Assembly (NCBI GenBank): GCA_964421815.1
Contig: CAYQYT010000013.1
Location: 1-62,925, forward strand
Source of the DNA: DTU089 sp964421815
GTDB lineage: Bacteria; Bacillota; Clostridia; Oscillospirales; Acutalibacteraceae
Direction of reading: 5' to 3'
DNA length: 62,925 bases
Every line of letters begins with the position of its first letter. Positions within the stretch are counted from its first letter, which is position 1. This document shows positions 1 to 8,482 of the stretch, piece after piece. A program made the translations under genes and the position numbers. A model generated the notes under the pieces. The model was not told the DNA's origin and searched no databases. It was given only the letters and a program-made list of their open reading frames with translations.

Positions 1-119
1 TAGCATTATATAACTGCGAAGCAATATCACTCGCCAAAAGGCGAATAAAACTGCGCGAGTGTCCTCTGGACACCCACGCATTTACACCCCCATTTTTATA
101 AAATCCCTGCTCTTTAACA
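1..119 (-). terminator. Terminator of the dipicolinate synthase operon plus small hairpins
   Basis: Read on the minus strand, a hairpin follows the dpaB stop. TGCG and GTGTCC (complement of 68-80) pair with GGACAC and CGCA (complement of 52-64), followed by GTTTTATT. A second short hairpin, CTCGCC/GGCGA, lies at 29-43. No gene is visible in these 119 bases. Confidence 0.6.
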
Positions 120-695
120 TTATTTCGGTGCTATTACAACAGGCTGAAGCTGTTCGCCCTTTAACGCTGAAGCAACCGATTCCGAAAGCAGTGAAAAGTC
201 CGCCACCATTGAGGTTGGCTTTCCTATACAATTATCTTGACCGAAAGGCACAAAATATACATTTTTGTAATTAAGCAGATTTCCGATATTTTTTCCGGCA
301 TTACTAAGGGCATCGTTGGTAGAGGGTGCAATCAAAAGCGGTCTTTGGTTTCTCAAATGAGCTTTTGCCGCAAGAGTGACGCAGGTATCGGTTATTCCGC
401 CGGAAAGCTTTGCAAGGGTATTTCCCGTACAGGGGGCAATAACCAACAAATCGAGGAGTTTTTTAGGGCCTATGGGTTCTGCCTGAGGGATGGTATGAAT
501 AATGGCATTACCCGTTATTTCTCTAAACTGCTCCCGCCAATGTGCCGCATCACCGAACCGAGTATCAAGAGTATATGAATTTTCCGACATAATAGGTACT
601 ATTTCATAACCGTTTTTTTTCAATCTTTTTATTTCCTCAAATACAGTTTTAAATGTACAAAAAGAGCCGCAAACGGCGAAGCCGATGGTTGTCAA
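120..695 (-). CDS. dpaB: Dipicolinate synthase subunit B (flavoprotein family)
   Basis: This is the flavoprotein-fold B subunit of dipicolinate synthase (SpoVFB). With subunit A it converts the lysine-pathway intermediate (4-hydroxy-tetrahydrodipicolinate) to dipicolinic acid in the mother cell for spore cores. The 191-residue length is normal for the family. The N-terminal GFAVCGSFCTF (about residues 5-15) is the characteristic nucleotide-binding loop, and VIAPCTGNTLAKLSGGITD (about 85-103) matches the flavoprotein core. The start overlaps the end of dpaA by four bases (ATGA), so the two are translationally coupled. The order A-B on one strand is the usual spoVF operon. In known spore-formers this operon is mother-cell specific (sigma-K); I could not place a convincing sigma-K promoter here. 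Confidence 0.93.
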   Translation of the reverse strand: MTTIGFAVCGSFCTFKTVFEEIKRLKKNGYEIVPIMSENSYTLDTRFGDAAHWREQFREITGNAIIHTIPQAEPIGPKKLLDLLVIAPCTGNTLAKLSGGITDTCVTLAAKAHLRNQRPLLIAPSTNDALSNAGKNIGNLLNYKNVYFVPFGQDNCIGKPTSMVADFSLLSESVASALKGEQLQPVVIAPK

Positions 696-1546
696 GCATT
701 ATACCTCCTTATCATAGGAAGAATCGAGCGACCGATTATTTCTCCTGCAGTTTTCGGAGCAACCTTGCCGGGAAGTGAACTTGCCTTTACCATATGGAAT
801 GCCCTCTCCTTTGCCGCCTGAAAGTCAATGCCAAATGGTGCTGAGGCAACTTCCACCAAAACGCAGTCAGCATTAAGTCTTGAAAGTTGTTCTGCTCCGA
901 GAACACGTGAGGGAACAGTGTTGATTAAAGCGTCAAAGTTATTATACTCGCCTTTCAATACTTCAAAGTGCTTTGGCGTCATTCCTGAGGCATATATTTC
1001 AGCAAACGCATGGGGCTTTCTTGCAAAAACAGTAACCTCAGCACCCAATACTCTGAGTGTATTTGCCAAAATTTTGCCCACTCTGCCGTAGCCGAGAACC
1101 GCACATCTCATTCCGTGTATTGTAATTGGCAGTTCTTCAACCAAAACCTGTACAACTCCTTCCGCCGTAGGAACTGCATTGTATATTGCCAATTCCTCAA
1201 GCAGAAAATAATCACAATATTCGCAAGACTTTGAATCCAATTCCTCGCAAAAACTCTTTGGAAGTTGACCGCCAAAAACAAACTTTTTCGATGAAAGCAG
1301 CGCGGCAATATCGGAAACAGAGATTTTCTCGTCAAACATAGGGGCATTTAGGGTAAACCTGTCCCTTGTGAAAGGCAGGGGTAAAACAATTACGTCGCAA
1401 GAACCTATCGCCTCTTCAAGACTGTTGTAACATTCCGTATTATTAAAGGCATAGTAGCAAACTTTAAATCCTTGATTTTCAAGGTATTCCCCAAGATACA
1501 GGAAACGATTGTCTCCGCCCAATATTAAAAAAGTTTTATCTTTCAT
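692..1546 (-). CDS. dpaA: Dipicolinate synthase subunit A
   Basis: This is the NAD(P)-binding A subunit of dipicolinate synthase (SpoVFA), partner of the downstream dpaB. It has 284 residues, close to the family's roughly 295. It opens with the subunit-A signature LGGDNRFLYLGEYL (residues 9-22). A Rossmann motif, VLGYGRVGKILANTL (about 150-164), is followed by VTVFARK. The C-terminal part (SSLPGKVAPKTAGEIIGRSI) is typical. AGAGGA lies 13 bases before the ATG, a rather long spacing. The stop overlaps the dpaB start. Presence of the pair indicates a true endospore former, consistent with the SASP gene at 14.6 kb. Identification is secure from motifs and gene order. Confidence 0.94.
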   Translation of the reverse strand: MKDKTFLILGGDNRFLYLGEYLENQGFKVCYYAFNNTECYNSLEEAIGSCDVIVLPLPFTRDRFTLNAPMFDEKISVSDIAALLSSKKFVFGGQLPKSFCEELDSKSCEYCDYFLLEELAIYNAVPTAEGVVQVLVEELPITIHGMRCAVLGYGRVGKILANTLRVLGAEVTVFARKPHAFAEIYASGMTPKHFEVLKGEYNNFDALINTVPSRVLGAEQLSRLNADCVLVEVASAPFGIDFQAAKERAFHMVKASSLPGKVAPKTAGEIIGRSILPMIRRYNA

Positions 1547-1607
1547 TAAATAATCAATCCTCTCGGTATATCATATTCCGAAAGCCCAATAATGTGAAAT
1601 TATAAAA

Positions 1608-1640
1608 GGTGACTGCAAAAAATCCATTTTTACAGTCACC
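1608..1640 (-). terminator. Rho-independent terminator behind the mannosidase remnant
   Basis: GGTGACTG (1608-1615) pairs with CAGTCACC (1633-1640), and the stem extends through A/T pairs. The hairpin lies just after the stop of the minus-strand mannosidase remnant. It resembles several other terminators in the window (GGGACTGTAAAAA-type stems). Confidence 0.65.
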
Positions 1641-1646
1641 TATATT

Positions 1647-1850
1647 TTATAAACCTATTGTAATTATCTCAAAGGGTGCATATTTAATTGTATCCGTTTC
1701 GCCCTCAACATCTTCAAGCATATTTATGAGTTTCACTTTCCTTGAAAGTTTGATTTCTCCCCTTTTCCGTCCTGCTCTGAAAGTCTTATAACCGTCATTT
1801 TTCCGTCCTCGCTCTTTTTCACCGCCTGCAAGTACATAACACATATAAAA
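1647..1850 (-). pseudogene. Frameshifted 3' remnant of a GH38 alpha-mannosidase
   Basis: Two minus-strand frames join into the C-terminal tail of a family 38 alpha-mannosidase. The upstream frame reads AVKKSEDGKMTVIRLSEQDGK. After a one-base shift in a GGAAAAGGGG run (plus positions about 1758-1769) the next frame reads GEIKLSRKVKLINMLED followed by KYAPFEIITIGL and a stop. The order (E-x-D, I-R-L, then N-M-L-E and a final P-F/Y-E-I) is that of the two intact GH38 proteins in this window, which end DFKPYEIKSFALKL and NPFEIKCYKVKV. Only about 65-70 of more than 1,000 residues remain. The 5' part is missing, and the copA promoter begins within 30 bases of the break. This looks like decay, not a working gene. 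Confidence 0.6.
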
Positions 1851-1871
1851 ACTCTTTGTCGATTAAAAAAC

Positions 1872-1900
1872 TTGATTTTGGTAATAATTAGTTATATAAT
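1872..1900 (+). promoter_or_regulatory. Sigma-A promoter of copA
   Basis: TTGATT (1872-1877), 17-base spacer, TATAAT (1895-1900). It lies 35 bases before the copA start, and the RBS GGAGG precedes the ATG. I see no CopY box or clear CsoR operator. Confidence 0.7.
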
Positions 1901-1934
1901 GGTTAGCATGAGGTAACTCCACGGAGGTGAAACA

Positions 1935-4484
1935 ATGAAAGCCTGCAAATTTAATATTACGGGTATGACCTGTGCCGCCTGCCAGGCGAATGTGGAAAAA
2001 GCCGCAAAAAAACTTGAGGGAACGCAAAAAGCGGATGTTAATTTGCTTTCAAACTCACTGACCGTAACCTTTGACGAGGGTAAACTTACGGAACAGGACT
2101 TTATAGATGCGGTAAACAGTATCGGCTACGGCGCAACCCTTTACGGTGATAATAAAAAAAGCCAACTGAAAACTCAATGGCAGGAGCGAAAGAAAAACGA
2201 GGAAGAAAATATTTCTTCCATGAAAAAACGGCTCATATCCTCAATAATCTTCCTTATTGTTGTTATGTATATTGCCATGGGGCATATGTTGGGACTTCCC
2301 CTGCCCCACTTCCTCCACGGAACTCAAAACGCGTTGCTTAATGCAATTATTCAAATGCTCCTTGTAATTCCCGTAATGATAATAAACAAAAAACTCTTTG
2401 TTTCGGGATTTAAAGGCCTTGTAAAAAGAGCCGCCAATATGGACTCCCTTGTGGCTCTCGGCTCCGCCGCCGCATTTCTTTACGGAGTGTTTGCGGTAAT
2501 TATGATGGCCTATGCCGCTCCCCGAGGAAACCTTGAAGTATTGGAGCACTATTCCCACGAACTGTATTTTGAATCAAGTGCAATGATTTTAACACTTGTT
2601 ACGGTGGGAAAATACCTTGAAGCACGTTCAAAGGGCAAAACAAGTGATGCCTTGGGAAAACTTGTTGACCTATCCCCAAAAATCGCCAATGTTATACGAA
2701 ACGGCAACGAAATAACCGTTGAAGCGGAGGATGTCAAAGAGGGGGACACCCTCATAATCCGCCCCGGCGAAAGAATTGCCGTTGACGGAGTTGTTCTGAA
2801 TGGTAACGGCTATATTGACCAGTCCGCTGTCACAGGTGAAAGCCTGCCCGTTGAAAAAAATGTGGGTGATGAAGTTATTTGTGCAACTCTCAATAAGAAC
2901 GGAACATTCACAATGACTGCATCAAGAGTGGGAGAAAACACCACCCTTGCCCGGATCATTCGCCTTGTGGATGAAGCGGGATCGTCAAAAGCACCCATTG
3001 CCCGCCTTGCAGACAAGGTAAGCGGTGTATTTGTTCCCACGGTTATTGCCATTGCCATTGTAACATTTTTAATCTGGCTTTTTGCAACGGGAGATTTTGA
3101 AACATCTCTTTCATTTGGTATAACAGTCCTTGTTATTTCCTGCCCCTGTGCTTTGGGACTTGCAACACCCGTTGCTATTATGGCGGGTACGGGAAAAGCC
3201 GCGGAAAACGGAATACTCATAAAATCCGCTGAAGCCCTTGAAACTCTCGGAAACGTAGATGAAATCGTTCTTGACAAAACAGGCACCGTCACAAGCGGTG
3301 AAATGAGTGTAAGTGATATTTTTGTTTATAACAAATCACTTTCGGAGAATGAATTTATTTCAATCTGTGCCGCCTTGGAAAAGGGAAGTGAACATCCCCT
3401 TGCCGCCGCAGTAAGAAAAAAAGCTGAAAACCTGGCTTTACCCGATGTTACTGATTTTCAAGCCTTTGAGGGGAGGGGTATTCGGGGAAACATTGACGGC
3501 AAAAAGTATATCTCCGGTAATATTCGCTTTTTAAAGGAACAACACATTGATTATTCTCCTGTGGAAGATAAAATCAGCCGGTTTTCCGCACAAGGAAAAA
3601 CACCCTTGATTTTCTGTAACGAAAAGGAAGTTTTAGGAATTATTGCCGTTTCGGACACAATCCGGGATGACAGTATAAAGGCAATTGAAACTTTCAAAAA
3701 GTTGGGAAAGAAAACTGTTATGCTCACGGGGGATAACAAAGCCGCCGCAGAGTTTACGGGAAAAAGCGCGGGAATAGATGAAATATACGCAGAACTTCTT
3801 CCTGCGGACAAGGAAAAAATAATCCGCACACTTCAGGAAAAAGGGAAAAAAATCGCCTTTATCGGTGACGGAATAAACGATGCCCCTGCTTTAACAAGGG
3901 CGGATGTGGGCATTGCAATAGGCGCGGGAACGGACATTGCCATTGACGCGGCGGACATTGTGCTCATAAAAAGTTCACTTTCCGACGGCGCCAAAGCCCT
4001 TGAATTGAGCAAAAGTGTTATGCGAAATATAAAGATGAATCTTTTCTGGGCATTTTTCTATAATGTTTTAGGGATTCCCCTTGCGGCAGGTGTGCTGTAC
4101 CCCGCTTTCGCCCTAAAACTCAGTCCGATGATTGGCTCGGCGGCAATGAGTATGAGTTCCCTGTGCGTTGTAACAAACGCTTTAAGATTGAGATTTTTCA
4201 AATCCAAGTATATTAAAAATGATATTATAAAGAGGGGTTCGGAAATTGCTCCCGAACCCCAAAAGAAAGGAAATGATTTTGTGGAAAAGATAATTAAAGT
4301 GGATGGTATGATGTGTCCCCGTTGCGAAGCCCATGTTGTAAAAGCACTTACCGCCATCGACGGAGTTGAAAGTGCCGTGGCAAGTCACGAAAAAAACATT
4401 GCAACGGTAACCCTCTCAAAAGAGGTTGCCGAGGATGTTTTAATCAAGGCAATCGTTGACGAAGGCTATGGGGCCGAAATATAA
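1935..4484 (+). CDS. copA: Copper-exporting P1B-type ATPase with N- and C-terminal HMA domains
   Basis: This is a membrane Cu+ efflux pump (P1B-1 ATPase), 849 residues. An N-terminal heavy-metal-associated domain carries GMTCAACQANV (CxxC at about residues 13-16). Then come the membrane segments, the actuator motif TGES (about 300), the metal-site SCPCALGLATP in TM6 (about 401-411), the phosphorylated DKTGTVTSG (Asp about 446), and GDGINDAPAL (about 643). YN in TM7 (WAFFYN) and MSMSS in TM8 are the Cu+-specific membrane residues. A second HMA domain with GMMCPRCEAHV (CxxC about 794-797) is appended at the C-terminus, which is unusual compared with CopAs that carry only N-terminal HMAs. GGAGGTGAAACAATG sets the start. 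The gene stands alone, with its own promoter and a terminator at 4601-4640. Confidence 0.96.
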   Translation: MKACKFNITGMTCAACQANVEKAAKKLEGTQKADVNLLSNSLTVTFDEGKLTEQDFIDAVNSIGYGATLYGDNKKSQLKTQWQERKKNEEENISSMKKRLISSIIFLIVVMYIAMGHMLGLPLPHFLHGTQNALLNAIIQMLLVIPVMIINKKLFVSGFKGLVKRAANMDSLVALGSAAAFLYGVFAVIMMAYAAPRGNLEVLEHYSHELYFESSAMILTLVTVGKYLEARSKGKTSDALGKLVDLSPKIANVIRNGNEITVEAEDVKEGDTLIIRPGERIAVDGVVLNGNGYIDQSAVTGESLPVEKNVGDEVICATLNKNGTFTMTASRVGENTTLARIIRLVDEAGSSKAPIARLADKVSGVFVPTVIAIAIVTFLIWLFATGDFETSLSFGITVLVISCPCALGLATPVAIMAGTGKAAENGILIKSAEALETLGNVDEIVLDKTGTVTSGEMSVSDIFVYNKSLSENEFISICAALEKGSEHPLAAAVRKKAENLALPDVTDFQAFEGRGIRGNIDGKKYISGNIRFLKEQHIDYSPVEDKISRFSAQGKTPLIFCNEKEVLGIIAVSDTIRDDSIKAIETFKKLGKKTVMLTGDNKAAAEFTGKSAGIDEIYAELLPADKEKIIRTLQEKGKKIAFIGDGINDAPALTRADVGIAIGAGTDIAIDAADIVLIKSSLSDGAKALELSKSVMRNIKMNLFWAFFYNVLGIPLAAGVLYPAFALKLSPMIGSAAMSMSSLCVVTNALRLRFFKSKYIKNDIIKRGSEIAPEPQKKGNDFVEKIIKVDGMMCPRCEAHVVKALTAIDGVESAVASHEKNIATVTLSKEVAEDVLIKAIVDEGYGAEI

Positions 4485-4600
4485 AAAGGCTTTTAACCAT
4501 TTTAAAATTCATATTTCATGGGTTTTAAGTTACTCCTATAATTGTTTAAAAGAACAGTGAATTCCTTAACACCTTAAACATTACTACTATTTGAACAAAA

Positions 4601-4640
4601 AAAACTGCGACCTGCCGTTCTCATAGCAGGTCGTTGTTCT
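4601..4640 (+). terminator. Rho-independent terminator after copA
   Basis: CGACCTGC (4608-4615) pairs with GCAGGTCG (4626-4633), loop of 10, followed by TTGTTCT. A run of eight A before the stem makes it partly bidirectional. Confidence 0.7.
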
Positions 4641-4686
4641 ATGTTTTGACTCTCTTTTTATGCCGCTGCCTATATGGGCTACAACC

Positions 4687-4715
4687 TTGCAATTCAATGC
4701 CGTGGGTGATATAAT
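4687..4715 (+). promoter_or_regulatory. Sigma-A promoter of the methyltransferase-capA pair
   Basis: TTGCAA (4687-4692), 17-base spacer, TATAAT (4710-4715), 31 bases before the ATG at 4746. Confidence 0.7.
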
Positions 4716-4745
4716 GATTCCACAATATGTTTTCGGGGGACGGTT

Positions 4746-5894
4746 ATGTCGGAAATAAAAGAGCTTATCAATAAAGTTTTCGAGAATGAAATTTTCAAGG
4801 CGGTAATAAGTAATCCCCTTTCAAAGCAGGGGGATTTCAAAAAAATCACCGTAAACAAAATGCCAAAATTCTATCAAATTGCAAAATATACGGAAAAACA
4901 GGTTTTCCACGAAAATATTGCCTTTGATGAAATCGCCAAACGGTGCTGTGAACTTTTGGAAAACAATTATTTGCAATTCAATGCCTGGAGCGAAAGCAAG
5001 GAATACATTCTTATGATTTCCAAAAAGGGCTCCGCCACATTGAAAACAAAAACGCTTAAAACCCAAAGTACTTCCAAATCCACCGCCCACAACAGACAAA
5101 AACAGTACCTTTTGCCCGAGGGTGAAATCATCGAACCACTTATTGATATGGGAATTTTCACAAAAGAAGGCAAGGTTGTAAACTCAATGTACGACAAATA
5201 CCGCCAAATCAACCGCCTTATTGAAATTATTGACGATACCCTCCGCCAACAAAACCCCAAGAAATTGAATATTATTGACTTCGGTTGCGGAAAATCCTAT
5301 TTAACCTTTATAGTTTACTATTTCCTGACTGAAATAAAGGGCATTGATGCTCACATAATTGGCTTGGATTTAAAGAAAGATGTAATCGAAAAATGCAACA
5401 AAGCCGCCCAAAAATACGGCTATGAAAACCTCCGTTTTGAATTGGGCAACATTAACGGCTACAAATGCCCATTTGATGTTGATGCGGTTATGACTCTCCA
5501 CGCCTGCGATACTGCCACGGACTTTGCACTTTTCAATGCAATTAACTGGGGGGCGAAAATGATTTTTTCCGTACCCTGTTGCCAACACGAACTAAATAAG
5601 CAAATAAAAACGGAAAATCTTTCCGTTTTGACCCGTTACGGAATAATTCAAGAACGTTTTTCCGCTTTGCTTACGGATTCCATCCGCGGAAATCTCCTTG
5701 AATATTGCGGTTACAAAACTCAGCTTTTGGAATTCATCGACTTTTCCCACACACCGAAAAATATTTTAATCAGGGCAGTTTTGAGAGACTCAAACCCGAA
5801 AGCAACAAAGGAAAAGGCACTCCTTGAAGTGCATAATGCAATGGAAGAATTCGGTGTTGAACCTACGCTGTATAAACTACTTTTTAACTCATGA
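4746..5894 (+). CDS. SAM-dependent methyltransferase (Methyltransf_32-like)
   Basis: A class I methyltransferase of 382 residues. The SAM-binding motif I is IIDFGCGKSYLTF (about residues 174-186), followed by IIGLDLKKDVIEKC (motif II region). DAVMTLHACDTATDFAL and IFSVPCCQHELN fit the Methyltransf_32 family (METTL25/GSTCD-like), whose bacterial members have no firmly assigned substrate. The N-terminal 150 residues form a separate region with several lysine-rich stretches (KTKTLKTQSTSKSTAHNRQK), which could contact nucleic acid; that is inference. The gene overlaps the first possible start of the CapA-like gene and is probably cotranscribed with it. Substrate unknown; rRNA or tRNA is one possibility. 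Confidence 0.8.
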   Translation: MSEIKELINKVFENEIFKAVISNPLSKQGDFKKITVNKMPKFYQIAKYTEKQVFHENIAFDEIAKRCCELLENNYLQFNAWSESKEYILMISKKGSATLKTKTLKTQSTSKSTAHNRQKQYLLPEGEIIEPLIDMGIFTKEGKVVNSMYDKYRQINRLIEIIDDTLRQQNPKKLNIIDFGCGKSYLTFIVYYFLTEIKGIDAHIIGLDLKKDVIEKCNKAAQKYGYENLRFELGNINGYKCPFDVDAVMTLHACDTATDFALFNAINWGAKMIFSVPCCQHELNKQIKTENLSVLTRYGIIQERFSALLTDSIRGNLLEYCGYKTQLLEFIDFSHTPKNILIRAVLRDSNPKATKEKALLEVHNAMEEFGVEPTLYKLLFNS

Positions 5895-5905
5895 GAGGAC
5901 TTACT

Positions 5906-7069
5906 ATGAAAGAAAAATCTTCCTTGGTTTTCACGGGTGATATAGGCTTTGACAGGTATATGTACGGGAAATGGGATGATGAGGAGTTAATTTCAAATGA
6001 CATTCTCCGATTTCTTCACTCCGCCGACCATGTTATACCCAATGTTGAGGGTCCCGTTGCAAATGCGGAGCAAAACACCGTCCAAAGCGGTGTTCAACAG
6101 CTTCTCCACACCATTTCTCCCAAAGCCACCCGTGTTTTGAAAAACATGGGTGCGGATATCTGGAATATCTGCAATAATCACATTATGGATGCGGGAGAAT
6201 ACGGAATAAAAAGCACCTTGGAGGAAGCAGAAAAACTCGGGGTACGGACTATCGGTGCGGGAATGAATATCAACGAAGCCCGAAAGCCCGTTATCATAAA
6301 CGAAGCGGGCGGCATCGGTCTTTTCGGTGTTGGGTATCAGCGGGCTTGCAGAAAAGCGGATATCGACAAACCCGGTTGTTACAGTTGGAGCGATTTGGAG
6401 GCTATTCAGAAGACTATTGATGAAATAAAATCGACTTGCCGTTGGTGTGTTGTTGTTGCCCACGCAGGTGAAGAATTTACACCACTCCCCTCGCCTTACA
6501 CAAGGGAGAGATACCGCAAATATTTGGAAATGGGTGCGGACATTGTAATAGGCCACCATCCCCATGTGCCCATGAACTACGAAACCGTGGGGGATAAAAT
6601 TATTTTCTATTCCCTCGGAAACTTTATTTTTGACACAGATTATCAACGTTCCCAATTCAACACGGAATACGGTTTAATCGTTAAACTGAATTTTACCCCC
6701 AAAAACTTTTCCTGGGAGGGTATGGGACTTAAAATAGACAGGAACACGGAACATATTGTTGAACACCCGTTCCCGAGAATTTTTGTTGATATCGGTGAGG
6801 AGGATTTCAATTTACTCTCCCCACTTTCCGCAAAAATGCACATTGCCGCAACAAAACGGCAAATGACTTTCCTGAAGCCCGAAGAATTTAAGGGCGCAAC
6901 GGAGGAAAAATGGAAAGCACATTTTTCCGAAGAACTCCGCACGGGCAGAGTCCCCGGTGAAACTCTTGACTTTTTCATCCTCTGTCCTTTAGCGGAAAAA
7001 GCCGAAACGGGCGAATGGAAAAAGAGCAAATTGGAAGATGTAAAAAACTATATTTTAGAGCAGATATAA
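5906..7069 (+). CDS. CapA/PgsA-family calcineurin-like phosphoesterase
   Basis: This protein belongs to the CapA family (PGA_cap), a metallophosphoesterase-like fold first named for poly-gamma-glutamate capsule synthesis. Motifs: LVFTGDIGFDRYM near the N-terminus (Asp metal ligand), NVEGPVAN, IWNICNNHIMDAG, VVAHAGEE, VIGHHPHVP and FYSLGNFIFD, all in family order. I take the start at 5906 (MKEKSS), where AGAGGA is spaced correctly; an in-frame ATG at 5891 lies inside the end of the methyltransferase gene and has no RBS. No signal peptide or membrane segment is visible, so it is probably cytosolic. No other capsule genes are nearby, so a role in poly-glutamate export is not supported. The terminator at 7072-7103 follows. 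Confidence 0.85.
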   Translation: MKEKSSLVFTGDIGFDRYMYGKWDDEELISNDILRFLHSADHVIPNVEGPVANAEQNTVQSGVQQLLHTISPKATRVLKNMGADIWNICNNHIMDAGEYGIKSTLEEAEKLGVRTIGAGMNINEARKPVIINEAGGIGLFGVGYQRACRKADIDKPGCYSWSDLEAIQKTIDEIKSTCRWCVVVAHAGEEFTPLPSPYTRERYRKYLEMGADIVIGHHPHVPMNYETVGDKIIFYSLGNFIFDTDYQRSQFNTEYGLIVKLNFTPKNFSWEGMGLKIDRNTEHIVEHPFPRIFVDIGEEDFNLLSPLSAKMHIAATKRQMTFLKPEEFKGATEEKWKAHFSEELRTGRVPGETLDFFILCPLAEKAETGEWKKSKLEDVKNYILEQI

Positions 7070-7071
7070 AA

Positions 7072-7103
7072 AAATCAGGCAGAGAAAAAACTCTGTCTGA
7101 TTT
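7072..7103. terminator. Bidirectional terminator between capA-like gene and uxaA
   Basis: AAATCAGGCAGAG (7072-7084) pairs with CTCTGTCTGATTT (7091-7103), with A-rich and T-rich flanks. It serves the convergent genes on both sides. Confidence 0.8.
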
Positions 7104-7108
7104 TTTTG

Positions 7109-8482
7109 TTACAGTGTAACTCCGTCCTTGAAAATTGCAATCTCTCTGCAATCATATTTTTCGTTATTGGTCTGTTCTCCGTCGGCAACTTTTATTATAA
7201 GTTCCGTCAAATCATCGGCAATTTTCTCTTTTTCAAAACCATATGCGTTGAAGTCAATCCAATGGGGCTTCTTTTTGGCAACCGTATTGTTGGAAGCAAT
7301 TTTAATTGTGGGAACAACGCTTCCCAAGGGTGTACCCCTGCCCGTTGTGAAAAGTATAATATGGCAACCGCAAGCCGCAAGATTTGTTACTGCCACAATA
7401 TCGTTACCGGGGCCGTTTAAAAGATTGAGTCCTGTTTTGCACAAAGCGTCACCGTAGTCCAGAACATCCACAATGGGAGCCGTGCCGCCCTTTTGAACGC
7501 AACCCAGGGATTTTTCCTCAAGGGTTGTTATGCCTCCCTCTTTGTTACCCGGTGAGGGATTTTCCGAAACGGGCTCTCCGTGACTTCTGAAGTATTCTTT
7601 AAAATCGTTAATAAGAGCAACGCTTTTTTCGAACACTTCTTTATTTACGCATCTTTCAAACAAGAGTTTCTCCGCACCGAACATTTCGGGAACTTCCGTT
7701 AAAACCGCCGTTGCACCCATGGCGCAGAGTTTATCCGTAACCCTGCCCACAACTGCATTTGCGGTAATTCCCGAAAATCCGTCGGAGCCACCGCATTTAA
7801 GACCCACTTTAAGACGACTGACGGGAACTTTTTCCCTTTGGTCCTTTGCGGCAAGTTCTTTTAATTCCTCAATAATTTTAATTCCCTCGTCCATTTCGTT
7901 TTCAACATCCTGAACAGAGAGAAAACGTATTCTCTTTGTATCAACATCACCGAGAACTTTTTTCATTTCACCGATATTGTTGTTTTCACAACCAAGTCCG
8001 AGAACCAAAACTCCCCCTGCATTGGGGTGATTTATAAGTCCTTTCAGAACAAGTTGGGTGGTTTGCATATCGCCCCCCAACTGACTGCAACCGTACGGAT
8101 GGGGGAAATAGAATGCGCCTGTTTTTTGGGAAAGTGCTTTACCGATCCCGTTAACGCAACCCACGGTGGGTATAATCCAGATATCATTTCTTATGCCGAT
8201 ATCTCCGTTATCTCTGATAAATGCAGAAATCTCCAAGGGCTCCGCGGAACAGAGTTCCGAAAAATTCGGAGCATATTCGTACTTGAGAACACCCTCAAGT
8301 TTTGTTTTCATATTGTTTGTATGTACCTTTTCGCCCTTTTTAATATCACTTGTTGCAACACCTATGGGAAAGCCGTATTTTACAACGTCCTCCCCTTTTA
8401 CTATATCTCTGTCCGCAATTTTGTGACCGGTTTCAAGGTTGACGCAAACATTGTCTTTTTCGCTTATTTTGAAAGTATCCAT
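7109..8482 (-). CDS. uxaA: Altronate dehydratase
   Basis: UxaA removes water from D-altronate to give 2-keto-3-deoxygluconate in the galacturonate branch of hexuronate breakdown. It has 457 residues. An N-terminal SAF-like domain (about 1-85; VGVATSDIKKGEKVH-like segment) precedes the catalytic UxaA domain with FPHPYGCSQLGGDMQ, VLGLGCENNNIGEM, LKCGGSDGFSGITANAVVG and FTTGRGTPLGSVVPT, which carry the conserved Cys/His residues of these Fe-dependent dehydratases. Its start overlaps uxaB by 19 bases, so translation is coupled. It is the last gene of the minus-strand hexuronate operon. SAF-containing galactarate or sulfolactate lyases are relatives; the adjacent uxaB makes altronate the best substrate. 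Confidence 0.92.
   Translation of the reverse strand: MDTFKISEKDNVCVNLETGHKIADRDIVKGEDVVKYGFPIGVATSDIKKGEKVHTNNMKTKLEGVLKYEYAPNFSELCSAEPLEISAFIRDNGDIGIRNDIWIIPTVGCVNGIGKALSQKTGAFYFPHPYGCSQLGGDMQTTQLVLKGLINHPNAGGVLVLGLGCENNNIGEMKKVLGDVDTKRIRFLSVQDVENEMDEGIKIIEELKELAAKDQREKVPVSRLKVGLKCGGSDGFSGITANAVVGRVTDKLCAMGATAVLTEVPEMFGAEKLLFERCVNKEVFEKSVALINDFKEYFRSHGEPVSENPSPGNKEGGITTLEEKSLGCVQKGGTAPIVDVLDYGDALCKTGLNLLNGPGNDIVAVTNLAACGCHIILFTTGRGTPLGSVVPTIKIASNNTVAKKKPHWIDFNAYGFEKEKIADDLTELIIKVADGEQTNNEKYDCREIAIFKDGVTL

Noticed and set aside
1647..1844. Intact 65-codon gene
   Set aside because: The frame holds only the end of a GH38 protein; the meaningful upstream residues are in another frame, so it is called a remnant.
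5993..6655. Minus-strand open frame of 220 codons
   Set aside because: Antisense shadow of the CapA-like gene, which has complete family motifs.
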